Positions 46,561-57,900 of a DNA stretch of 64,000 bases are shown here, piece after piece. Numbering within the stretch: position 1 is the stretch's first letter; each line of letters opens with the position of its first letter. The notes beneath the pieces were generated by a model, which worked only from the letters and a program-made list of their open reading frames with translations, was not told the DNA's origin and searched no databases. The stretch spans positions 4,892,282 through 4,956,281 of the forward strand of contig JACTAT010000010.1 of assembly GCA_014526335.1 (NCBI GenBank), read 5' to 3'. The translations under genes and the position numbers were made by a program. The DNA comes from Chrysaora quinquecirrha (Eukaryota > Cnidaria > Scyphozoa > Semaeostomeae > Pelagiidae).

Positions 46561-48145
46561 AAAATTCAAGAACATATGCACTAAAATAAAGCACCACTAT
46601 GTATAAAAAGAACAAACATCAAAACAAATAAGCTCCCGATATTGAATACACGATTATATGCATTTCATTGTAAAACTCAATCTATATCTAACGAATCAGA
46701 AACAAGACAATGTCAGGGCTAGTCAGAAAGTACAACCTCTTTCTCGTGCAATAGTGCAAATGAAAAACCCAAAGCAGAATTATTCAAATTGGTAGTAGGC
46801 AATAAACACCGTTTAGAACCGTACTTGTCAAATATTTCCAATTATGAACGACATGCCTCCTGCTCCATTAAGGATAGTCGGGCTCGAGCCTCGTAATGGT
46901 TTTCTGTCCGCGAGAAACGAGGCTAAGTAAGCCCAAAATAAAATAATCCCCCTATCCCCTGCTTCAACCATTTTTTGGCACTTTATCATTACATAAATGT
47001 GGTTACAATAGGTGAAAAACTACAAAAATTCAGGGACTGGCGTTCGGCGGACCAAGATTGGAGAGGGGTGTGCTTGCAGTATTTCTGGGACCTCATTCTA
47101 ACATTTATAATATGTTTCCCAAATACCGTAAAACCCTTAAACGGGACAGTTGTCAAGCTTAGATAGTAATGATTAAAAACACAATTAACTACTGAAAACA
47201 AGCTGTTCTTATGCATTTTGTTACTAAGGATTCTTCAAGTCTGTTTGTTTTAAATACAGTTTTTGGTCTTTCTTAAGTTACAGAGTATATTTTCGTGTTA
47301 CATTAAACCTCAGTGTATTTGAGATTAATTTTATAATTAATTACGGACAGATTCCATGGTATCTAAAAAGATAAATTGAAAACCCTTTTTAAGTGTCAGG
47401 TCAGCTGTTTAATTACACCTGTTTGATGAAGGAAAGGTTGGTTCACCTATCGATTCGGCTTCCAGCTACTGTAATATTCTAAGACCCTGGCCAAACGATC
47501 AAACATTGTTGGTCAAAAATGTTTTACTTTTGCTTTACTAGCAATGTTTGAAGTTTGGCCACGTCACAAAATATAGCTTGACAAGCAGAATTCCTTTAAC
47601 AATGTTTTTTATGAAAAATTAAAATATTCTATCCTTAAAAATGTTTGATGAGCGTTTTGTGGTGTGGCCAAACGGTCAAACAATGACAAGAAAATCTCAA
47701 ATGTTTGACAAACAATGTTTGATCGTTTGGCTAGGAACTAAGCAACACTAGCACGATACAGTCCTGTTGGACAGGCAACTTTAGCGGTTAAAAGGTAGAT
47801 TTGCTCGTTCAAAGGGCCAAAGGGTAAAACAACTTTTCTTGACATACAAATTTCAAAGGCTCAACAAATAATGTTCGATCGTTGCGCAAGGGCCTAAAAC
47901 GCCTAAACGTTGTACCAAGGCTATTCAATGTATTGACGATTTCGAGATTTCAAGGTGTTGATGATGATTTCCCTGTTCGAACCCCATCAACTGCGGTATG
48001 CCACTTGCGGAAAAATCTATACTGGTGCATGCCATATACACGTCTTTACCTTATTCCAAGTTCACAGATTAGTTTGAAAATTCAAATACACAAGATTCTC
48101 ATGGAATAATAAAAAAAGAATTCAACAAACCTTTGGATGCAGTTT
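46561..48145. other. Intergenic sequence downstream of VTI1A
   Basis: Unique-looking sequence with one MITE (47486-47735) and a nearby scrap of the same family (about 47855-47890). No supported gene. Confidence 0.45.
47486..47735. mobile_element. MITE, GGCCAAACGATCAAACATTG family, copy A
   Basis: The ends CCTGGCCAAACGATCAAACA and CAATGTTTGATCGTTTGGCT plus AGG form terminal inverted repeats of about 23 bp with one mismatch. The inside repeats 'caatgtttga' and 'gtggccaaac' motifs. It is 250 bp with no coding capacity, and the duplication at the target is unclear. Confidence 0.75.
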
Positions 48146-48151
48146 TTTATT
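48146..48151 (-). terminator. Possible poly(A) signal overlapping the VTI1A stop
   Basis: The minus strand reads AAATAAATAAAAAAC across the stop codon: AATAAA covers 48151-48146, one base into the TAA. If used, the 3' UTR would be only tens of bases long. AATAAA is common by chance in AT-rich DNA, so a more distal signal may be the real one. Confidence 0.25.
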
Positions 48152-51100
48152 TATTTCTTTGGTTTAACAGAGTAGTATATGACAACACCAATGACAGCTA
48201 GTATGGCTAAACAGACCAAGGCCAGGAGAATTCTGTTTTGGATTATTCTACAAGAAAACAAACGTATAAACAAATAAACAGATGCAAACAAACAAACATG
48301 AAGCACAGACTACCGATACCTGGAATAACCGATATACCATGGACACCTCAAAACAACGAATGTTTTTGTCCTTAGGCTTTGGCCAAACGATCAGATATTG
48401 TTGACCAAACATTTGAGATTTGCTTTACAAGCAATGTTTGACTGTTCGGCCACGTCACAGAGCATTGCTTGCCACGCAGAACTGTTTTCATTGATTCTAA
48501 AAACTTCGACAAGGTTTTCTGCTTGTCGCAAGCAAAATATTCTTGACGAGCGATGTTTTGCGGCGTGGCCAACGTGGGCAAATAGTCACACATTACCTGT
48601 AAAGAAAACCTCAGATGTTTGATCAACAATGTTTGATGCACCTAAAGGACACTTGTTTGCAATAACAAACCTCCATACAGTGGACACCTCTCTACAACGG
48701 ACAATAAAATAGTTCTACAGGTGACCGTTGTACGGAAGGTTCAATGTATTAAGACCCGAGCAATGTGGAAGGGTGCACAACAATAGTGTTACTCGCTTCA
48801 CATGGTCCTCATATTTGCAGGCATCTTTAAGAATATACAGTAGCGAAAGGGATATGTGATAAAACTATCTACCTAGGGCAATTCGTGGGGTTCTTTGGGT
48901 AAAAGGTACATCACTGTGCACTGATGTTGGGGCTCGAATAATTTGGGGATAAACAGGTTGCTACTTAAGGGCCTTTTCCGAGAAATTCCTAAAGTTTGTG
49001 GTAATAGAGGCCTAGCAGAGATACATGTACATAATATAAGTAAAAAAAAGTATACTTAAACTTAAATCATCAATAAGCACACGGTTCTTATAAGATTTAC
49101 CTTCTCATCATGCCGGTTAAAATCCTTGAACTTTTTCCCAGATTACCATCTGTTGTTCGCACCTATGAAAGACAAGATCGTTGTCAAAAAGAACGAAAAT
49201 GCGCCGGGAATTTGAGGGCTCGGCGAAGTAGTTGTAAGCAACTACACAATAATGGAATATTTTGCTTCTGTAAGATTGCTTGAACCTATTTTGATTTAAA
49301 TCGTTCAAATTGTTTTGCATGCTGTTAATCAAGCATTCTAGAACAGAAAAAGCCAAAATGTGCTAAGTGCTAAGAGAAAGAGCTAAAAGTTGAATAACTC
49401 TGACCTTAAATCTCAGATAAACAGCAATGAGGGCTGGCTTTGAGTCAGATTTCTTTCTAAAATTCCATCTTCTTATTTATCACTTACTCGCTCTCTTGTT
49501 CGTGTAATTGTCTCTCTATCTCTTTCTAAATTTTGTAATATTTCATTGCCGATTTCCTCTAAAAAGCAGAAAATGACAAACATTTAAGAAGAGAATAGTA
49601 TAATCATAAAAAGGTAGCTGATTTCTGTGACGAAAAGCAAATAAAAACGAACTCAAAGATGTTTCGAAGTATTTTTATAAAGCATGCTCGGTTTCGAATG
49701 TAAAATAAGGCAAACCTGTCTCAACACAAATACGTAGGCCCCCATCCAGTCTTCGACTTGCTCTCTCCATTTTTTCGGTGTTATCAAGAAGTCGACTTCT
49801 CTGTCAAAAGAATAAATCACATTTTAGGCTGTGCCAAACTCCAGGAGAAAGAAGAAATCAGAAGCCCCTTGTTGTACTACAAGGCCTAGAACGTATCGAA
49901 ATTGTTATGGCTTCAAAGCAAGCAGCCAAGAAAACAAGCAAGCTTTATTTGTTAACCCAGTTTGAGGGTTCTGGCAGCTATAAGATGATGTGGACCTGCA
50001 GCTTGTGCCCCCAGACTGATAATCTAGAACAAAAACCTGGGAACTCATTTACCAAAATCGGAAGGATTGACAGCTGAGTTGGCTGTAAGCTTGTTGAAAG
50101 TAGTAGTATCAAAATGGCATACATGGTCATACTGCTTTGAGCTTTGTACTAACAAAGGTAACATGTCTTCGAAGGGTTTCTTTAAGTTTCATTAGCTACT
50201 GGTTTCTTTAACAAAATGTCCCATTAATACGGTAGCCTATCCGAAAATGCGAGACAAGTCTTAGAAACCTGATCTTCCGAGTGAGCTCCATCATCTCCAG
50301 CAAGCAATTCAGCTCGGGCTGTTTCTTGGTCTGAGAATGCTATCTTGGCTTTTCTCTGAAAGAAAATGCAGAAAATTGGATAGATCGTGTCTTTCTTCAT
50401 ATGCTAGTTTATAAAGTGCGTTTTTTGTATAACAGGCATATTAAAAGGCATTCTTAGATTCTTCTACATGCAGGTTAATTGGGTTCAGACATTAGATATG
50501 CAATGGAAATAGCTTGGGGAGACACGGCAATAGTAGCCACAGTGGTAACACTTATTTTACAGTAGCCTGATACTTGCAAAAAGGAAGTAGTGCAAAAGCT
50601 GCAGTAGCCGTTCTAACAGCAATAGCAATGGCTATAGCGGCAATGGTGGCAATAGAGTGGTATTATCTGCTAGAGTGGCAGTAACAGCAATCATTGTAGA
50701 AGCTGCATGGTAGGAGTGATGCAAATGGAAATGTTTGGTGATTTTGTGATGGTTATGGCATAAACAATTGCTGTAATGGCAAAACAATGTTGGTAATGGC
50801 ATTAACCATGGCAGGGCATTAACAATAGTGGCAATGGCATTTACAATGGTGGTTATTGTATTAATGGTAGTAATGATGACATTAACAATGGTGATAATGG
50901 CATTAACAGTGGTGGAAATGGCATTAAAAATGGCAGTAAAGGCATTTACATTTGATTGTAATGGCGGCAATGGCAATAACAATGGCGGTAATGGCATTAA
51001 TAATGGTGGTAATGGCATTAACAATGGTGGTTATGGCATTAATGATAGTGGTAAATGTATCAGTGGTGATAAGGGCATTAACAATAGTGGTAATGGTATT

Positions 51101-52811
51101 TACAATGGTGGCAACTGTATTAATGGTAGTAATGACATTGACAATGGTGATAATGGCATTAACAATTACGGTAACTGTATTAATGGTGGTAATGGCATTC
51201 GAAGTGGTCTTAAAGGCATTTACATTTATGGTAATGGCAATAAAAATGGTGGTAATGGCATTAACAATGGTGGTAAAGGAATTAGCAATGGTGGTAATGG
51301 CATTTAAAGTTGTTGTAATGGTGGTAATGGCATTAAAATTGGTTATAGATCCATTAGTAGTTGTAGTGCTAGTTCCCATGCAAGTTTTATTACGAACTTC
51401 AGCATTAAGGGCAGTGTCTCACCAAATCCCCTTCCATATTAGAGACTTCATCTTTATATGTCTTCAATCTGCCACTAAATTTGGATTTGTCCTCAGGTGA
51501 CATGCCTCTGACCTCCAAATCCATTTGCTCAAGCTGAGAGAAAAAATTCAATAGTTTAATCAAAACTATGTTTACATTGAGGTAATCAGTAAATCGGTCA
51601 GCAGCTTCCAAGATGGGAAAATGGAAGTTATGAAAGCAATTTTATAGCACAGGCCTTGAACAAGATTTTGGAAGTCATCTGAACAGCAAAAGAATCCAGC
51701 ATAAGATTTTGTTCTTGTTTAAAAATAATTACACATTTTCATCCCTTGTTTTTAATTGAAGTATTGGGCACCTCACTTAAGAACAGTTTCAGAAGTGTGA
51801 GGTTTTTCCACAGCTGTTTTCTTTTTCAGGCAAATTGATAGCTTTTAAATCTGGCGTGGCCCCCAGGTATTGAAAGTATGTGAAAAAGATGAGATGTACC
51901 AGCTCTTGTGCTTCTTCAAGTTTCTGTTCAACATCTGTGACAACATTTCTCTTTTGCTCTGAAAATGAAGGATAAATACTCAGGCCCCATTTACAATATA
52001 CTGGATAGCTTTTGGAGCATCTTGATTTTTGTATCAAATAGGGTTGGTGTTGGTGTTTATGCCAGAGCTATCTGATAAAAACCTCACTGAAAATTTGAGT
52101 GATTCTCACTCCGTTGTGAGGATTTAATATTGGAATTTTCTATTATCTTGGCCATCTGGTATGGTGTAAAGGGGTCTTTCTGATATGAAAATCAAGACGC
52201 AACGATGATAGCTATCCAGGGTAATGTAAACCCTTGCCCTATCCGATATGGGTTAAGGCGAGGTGCTGTGCTCTGATAGCTATCCGGTATATTGTAAACA
52301 GGGTCTAACTAAATAAGGATTCATGAAATTTGAAAATTGGAGTGATTTTGTCCCTCACAAGCTCAACCACTCCTCCCACTTTCTTTTCTTCTTTACATCT
52401 TCATTACCCTAGTAATGTGATACTTTTCACTGTCTCCCTCCAAATTTCACGATCACTTGCCAGTTCTTGGAGTTTGATTACTGCTGATTCATCAAGTGTG
52501 ATGTTGATTGTGGGTTTTTAATGTCGTTTCTCCACAACACGACATAAACCCCGAACCCGAAAGTTGTACAGCAGGCGCCAGGCGTAAAAAGGCCGTTACT
52601 ATCAGATGTACTATCAAGTTGCCTCTTGTCCCTTCATACCCTTCCTAACTTAAATCTAAAATGAAACCAGTGGAGTAGTACGGGATCAAAAAAACAGAAG
52701 AAATTAACACTTGTTACCGCCAGAGAGATTTGGAATCCTTCCGATCTTCGCAGTGATGTCGGCAGATAAAATTCCGAATTGTTTCTCGTAATCGCTGTAC
52801 AAATTAGACAT
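48151..52811 (-). CDS. VTI1A: Vti1a-type Qb-SNARE, complete, eight exons
   Basis: A membrane-anchored Qb-SNARE that helps fuse vesicles between endosomes and the trans-Golgi network. Exons in transcript order: 52811-52718, 51958-51900, 51533-51423, 50355-50269, 49800-49716, 49558-49488, 49162-49101, 48247-48151. All splice sites are GT-AG and phases agree, giving 221 residues, close to the 217 of human Vti1a. Residues 1-95 form the N-terminal three-helix domain (YSDYEKQFGILSADITAKIG, VEQKLEEAQEL, LEQMDLEVR). The SNARE motif lies at about 120-188 (LLDNTEKMERASRRL, EIGNEILQNLERDRETITR, NLGKSSRILTGMMRR). Residues 195-216 are a C-terminal membrane anchor (ILLALVCLAILAVIGVVIYY), followed by a short lumenal tail ending KPKK. 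The start is fixed by homology with MSSDFEGYEQDF of the vertebrate protein. Introns 3 and 7 contain repeats. Confidence 0.96.
48371..48650. mobile_element. MITE of the same family, copy B, in VTI1A intron 7
   Basis: It opens 'ggctttggccaaacgatcag' and closes 'caacaatgtttgatgcacc', with internal 'caagcaatgtttgac' and 'cggccacgtcac' as in copy A. It is more diverged at the right end. Open frames across it on both strands are shadows. Confidence 0.65.
50600..51360. repeat. 21-bp minisatellite in VTI1A intron 3
   Basis: Many copies of a unit like GGCATTAACAATGGTGGTAAT, regular from about 50780 and loose before. The unit is 21 bp, so all six frames stay open over long stretches (up to about 180 codons). 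These are artefacts: the region lies between VTI1A exons 3 and 4, whose splice sites and phase join cleanly. Confidence 0.9.
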
Positions 52812-53665
52812 GGCTTTTGATCTCTGTAAACAACCCCTAACTATTGTAACTTGATATTCATAAAACTATTTACAATACAGAATCATCTGAAATGTTTATT
52901 TCAAGTCTTACAGTATAAGGATATGTGATAAAGTCGTCCAACTCCGGCTCGAAAACAGTTTCCTAGGCAGACATTTTGAAAGTGCTTCCTGACAAACAAA
53001 TGTTGTTGTTGTAAAAAATCTAAGTGAAGGTATGAAATTTATGACATGGCGACTTTGTCCTTTAGCTTTACGCTTGGCGCAAAACTTGATTTAACAGCGA
53101 ATCTTCGCACTACTCCGGTGGATACGTATTACTGTATTGGTATTTTTTGCACACTTTGGTGGCATTTTGCGTATTGTGGTGATATATTTGCATAGTGAAG
53201 AAGGTGCGCAGTACTATGGTGGGTCACTATGCTTGATCTGGTGGGGTATTACGCTTGATGTGGTAGTATTTTTGCGTACGCGATTCGTGCGCGACTGGAA
53301 TCGAATGACTACTACCCCATTCTAGCAATATCCCTTGGACGAAATTCCAAAAAGGCAGACCATAACCTGAGCGAATTCCGCAAATTCTTACAAACATGAC
53401 CCCGCAAATTACCCACAACCCGAAGCGACCCATGTACCTGCCGCGTACCGCCCAATTTCACCTTCAGTAAAATGCCTTCCTATAATTCTGATTGTTACAA
53501 GGCTCAAGGACACGGCCAAGGGGTAATTCACTCCTAGGAATCTCTTTCATCCTTTTCCTAGGATTTCTATTGGTTTTCGTGTAAGTCCCTTGCTTGGAAA
53601 TCCTTTTGTTCAATGGGAATCTCGTGTGCCTTTTCGAGGAGTGCTATACCCTTGGAAAGTAAAGC
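52812..53665. other. VTI1A upstream region
   Basis: Presumed 5' UTR and promoter of VTI1A. 53100-53340 contains degenerate 'gtactatggtggg' and 'gcgtattgtggtg' motifs resembling the arms of the fold-back element at 54377, probably a decayed relative. No further gene. Confidence 0.45.
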
Positions 53666-53666
53666 T

Positions 53667-53927
53667 TGGCTAAACTAGGATACATGTCGCGTGCGACATT
53701 GTATTCGGCGTTTTTCAACGGTGGCTTAAGATGCAAGCAACAAGCGAGCAAAATGCCCCTAAGTCACAGAGACAAGAAATGTTTCTGTTGTCTCCCAGAA
53801 TCATTTGTGCCTCTCGTTACAAATGTTGTCTTGCGCCACAAAGTTTCCGAGGTGGCTAAACTGGGAGGCATCAAGGGGACATGTCACGCCGACAATGTCC
53901 CACGCGACATGTCTCCTAGTTTAGCCA
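53667..53927. mobile_element. MITE with TGGCTAAACTAGG ends
   Basis: TGGCTAAACTAGGATACATG at the left is mirrored by CATGTCTCCTAGTTTAGCCA at the right, and the match continues inward through GTCGCGTG and GACATTGT. This gives inverted repeats of about 35 bp with few mismatches. It is a related copy, in opposite orientation, to the element in TCF intron 6. Confidence 0.75.
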
Positions 53928-54376
53928 GAACTTAACTCGCAATTTCTAACCGAGGAGGGTTACTCGAATTTGGGGGTTTGTATATCATTTGCCTCTCAAA
54001 ATCCAGAGGCTGGACCCATAACCAGGGTAAGAGAGAGAAAACTAACCCATCACATCACTCGGGCAGGCACGTGTATATCAACCCCTCTAAGGAGTTATCC
54101 CCCCTCGTTTAACAAAGTTAATAAAATTGGCGATAAAATACAAGCAACAAAGAAACACAAAAGAAAACAACGAAAAGTATTCTCGTTTATTTTATTATCA
54201 AAATTTAACCATCAAATCTAAGCAAAATCTGTGCTTCGTAATAGATATTTTAAATCGCTAAAAACACGTCGTCTACGTTACGTTATCATCAAGAATAAAT
54301 AGTGAATTAGTTTGCATAAACGCAAGTCAAATAAGCGAAGCATATACAGAGCATTAGTGCGTAGAATAATTAGCTA

Positions 54377-54980
54377 CAGTTCTGCCCTAAGACCAATGAA
54401 TACTATCCATTATAGTCTCACGCTAGCGAATCTATAACCGCTACTGTGGTGGATAATCATTACTGTTGTGGTACTATTTGCGTACTGTGGTGGTAGTTTC
54501 TGCGTACTGTGGTGGATAATCGCTACTTGTGGTGGGTTACTTTGCTTGCGGTGGTGGCAGTTTTGGCGTACTGTGGTGGATAATCACTACTTGTGGTGGG
54601 TTACTATGCTTGCGGCGGTGGCAGTTTTGGCGTACTGTGGTGGATTTTGTGGTTTTTTCTTGCTTGATCTATAGAGTTTTGCTATGATTTCCTATTCACC
54701 ACATAAAGCATTATAACCCACCACAAGTAGTGATTATCCACCACAGTACGCTAAAACTGCCACGACTGCAAGCATAGTAACCCACCACAAGTAGTGATTA
54801 TCCACCACAGTACTCCAAAACTGCCACCACCGCAAGCATAGTAACCAACCACAAGTAGTGATTATCCACCACAGTACGCAGAAACTACCACCACAGTACG
54901 CAAATAGTACCACCACAGTAGTGATTATCCACCACAGTAGTGATTATAGATTCGCTAGCGTGAGTCTTAGGCCAGAACTG
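54377..54980. mobile_element. Fold-back element with Tc1/mariner-like ends
   Basis: The unit of 604 bp begins CAGTTCTGCCCTAAGAC and ends with the inverse GTCTTAGGCCAGAACTG, flanked by TA on both sides (54375-54376 and 54981-54982). A TA duplication and CAGT ends are typical of Tc1/mariner elements. The arms are made of tandem units such as 'gcgtactgtggtggataatc' and 'cttgtggtgggttact', inverted around a short spacer (about 54655-54715). The left arm has 23 extra bases after the terminal repeat. No transposase is present, so it is non-autonomous. Confidence 0.85.
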
Positions 54981-54982
54981 TA

Positions 54983-55190
54983 CATATTTTGATGGTTGTA
55001 TTTATGGTATTATGAATATGGCATACATGGTTTTGTGTACTATTGTAACTAATGGGATTATGTACCACTTTGTCATTATATGGTATGGTATGATGTACTC
55101 TTGTAGCCTTCGTTTACAAAGGCATGCAGGGACATTAATGGTGTTCCTTACAATGCAGTATAAGAAGATATGCTGATGAATACAGCACAT
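54983..55190. other. Spacer between fold-back element and minisatellite
   Basis: About 200 bp of unique AT-rich sequence. Nothing recognised. Confidence 0.4.
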
Positions 55191-57900
55191 GAAATGAAGA
55201 TGCTAATAAATAAGGTATGAAATGACGATGCAAGTAAATAGGGTATGAAACAAGGATGCTAATAATTAAAGTACGAAACGAAGGTGCTGATAAATAAGGT
55301 ATGAAATGAAGATGCTAATGAATACGTTATAATTGGAAGATGCTAATGTATACGGTATGAAATGAAGATGCTAATGAATACAGTGTCAAATGAAGATGCT
55401 GACAAATAAGGTATGAAATGAAGATGCTAATGAGTACCTTGAAAAATGAAGATGCTGATAAATACGGTATGAAATGACGATGTCAATCAATAGAGTATGA
55501 AATAAATATGCTAATAAATAAGAAGGTACGAAATGAAGTGCTGTCAAAAGTAGTATACAATGAGGATACTAATGAATAACCTATGAAAAGAAATACTCAT
55601 TAAAAAGGTAAGAAATGAAGATGCTTTTCGTGCATGAAATTAAGATACACATGAATACGGTAGTGTGGAATGAAGAAGCTGATGAATGCAAATTACACGG
55701 TATGAAATGAAAATGGTTATTAATAAGACAGGCAAAGAAGATACTGACAAATTCGGTATGAAATGAAGATGCTAAGGAATGAAATGAAGATGCCGATGGG
55801 TTAGGTATGAAAGAAAATACAGGCGAGAGCTCTTCACGGATAATCACAGAACATATACTTCAAACCTACATGATATCACATCGGATGATTATAATAGCGA
55901 CTTAGAAAAAACAATAAGATTACAAAGTGTCTTTCGCGCACGGATAAAAGGCCTGCTTCTATCGTTCGCGCAAAATTTAATAGTTATTTAAAAACCAAAA
56001 AACACAAACTTTAGTAAACAGTCCAAAATAACATGCTTCAAGTTGCTGTGCTATTGGACGTTCCAGGATAACCGTCTCGCATTAATTATATAAAAATACC
56101 TCTGTACAACCAGTAATGCAACTCATAGTCTATTGCAAGATCATAGCTGAAAACTTCACTTTTTATCAGTGTTGAAGACGACTTTCAATTCGACACATTT
56201 TTCTTCGCGCGTCTTTCTCTGCTCTTCACCGCACAACCGCAGGAAGACAAGTTCATTCGTACCAGCTATTGCTGTTACCACACAACTTGCATCCAACGTC
56301 ATGTAATTGAATCTCAGGTCGGTCTCGGGGAAGAACTTACCCAGCCTTCGCAGCTTCTTGTCTTTTACGGCTGTGAAGTCCCAAAGTTCCATAGACTTAG
56401 CATCTTCATTGACTGGCTGGCTTAGGCCCATAAGCCGACTTCCATCCTGTAAATACGGAGATGGCAATGAATAAACAATGAAATACTGTAAAAATGCCAA
56501 AAAATAAACTTTGAATAGGAGATGTCGAGAAACTCGATATGAAATGAAGATGCTTATGAAATACAGTATGAAAAATATGGTAATGGCGACGGTATGAAAT
56601 ACACATGATATGAAATGAAGATACGAATGAATACGGTGCGACGAGAAGATTCATAGAAATACAGTTTGAAATGAAGATAACAATGCATATGACATGAAAT
56701 AAATATGCCAATGAATACAGTACGAAATGAAGATGCAAATAATTATTGTATGAAATGAAGATGCCAATGAATATGGTATGAAATGAAGATGCCAATGAAT
56801 CTGGTTTGTAATGAAGATGCTAATGGTTTCAGCATGAGATGAAGATGCCAATAATTTATAGCATTAATGACGATGCAAATAAATAAGTTAATGAATACAG
56901 TATGAAATGCAGATGCAAATAATTATTGTATGAAATGAAGATGCCAATGAATATGGTATGCCATGAAGATGCACATAAATATGGTATGAAATGAAGATGC
57001 CAATGAATATGATTTGTAATGAAGATGCCAATGAATATGGCTTGTAATGAAGATTCTAATGGTTTCAGCATAAAATGAAGATGCCAATGAATATAGCATT
57101 AATGACGATGCAAATAAATAAGTTAATGAATACAGTATGAAATGAAGATGCTGATAAATAAGGTGTAAAGCAAGATGCTATAATATGGTATGGAATGAGG
57201 ATGCTAAAGAAATCAAGTATAAAATGAAGATGGGTGCTAATAAAGACGGTATGACATGAAGATGCTAATATTATATGGAATGAAGATGCCAAAGAATATT
57301 TTATGAAATTAAGATGCTAATGAATATGGTATGGAATGAAGATGCTAATGAATATGGTATGAAATGAAGATGCTAATGAATATGGTATGAAATGAAGATG
57401 TTAATGGATATGGTATGAAATGAAGATGCCAATGAATATGGTATGGAATGAAGATGGTAATGAATATGGTATGAAATGAAGATGCTAATGAATATGGCAT
57501 GAAATGAAGATGCTAATGAATATGGTATGAAATGAAGATGCTAATGAATATGGTATGAAATGAAGATGCTAATGAATATGGTATGAAATGAAGATGCGAA
57601 TGAATATGGTATGAAATGAAGATGCTAATGAATATGGTATGAAATGAAGATGCTAATCAATATTGTATGAAATGAAGATGCTAATGAATATGGTATGAAA
57701 TGAAGATGCTAATGAATATGGTATGAAATGAAGATGCTAATGAATATTGTATGAAATGAAGATGCTAATGAATATGGTATGAAATGAAGATGCTAATGAA
57801 TATGGTATGAAATGAAGATGCGTATGAATGTGGTATGAAATAAAGATGCTTACGAATAAGAAATTAAATGAAGATGCTAATGAATTCAGTATGACATTAC
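55190..57900. repeat. 28-bp minisatellite around the last WD40 exon
   Basis: The unit GAATATGGTATGAAATGAAG plus ATGCTAAT (28 bp) repeats degenerately at 55190-55820 and 56510-57320, and almost perfectly at 57320-57840. The array is interrupted at 55830-56510 by the terminal exon of the WD40 gene and its flanks. Since 28 is not a multiple of three, His/Ser/Phe-rich minus-strand frames here rotate and are artefacts. Confidence 0.95.

Noticed and set aside
46133..46615. His-, Asp- and Met-rich frames of 111-157 codons on both strands
   Set aside because: All six frames are open because of the TCA repeat; no sequence outside the repeat supports a gene.
50632..51500. Open frames of 130-182 codons on both strands in the VTI1A region
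   Set aside because: They are produced by the 21-bp minisatellite inside an intron whose flanking exons join in frame.
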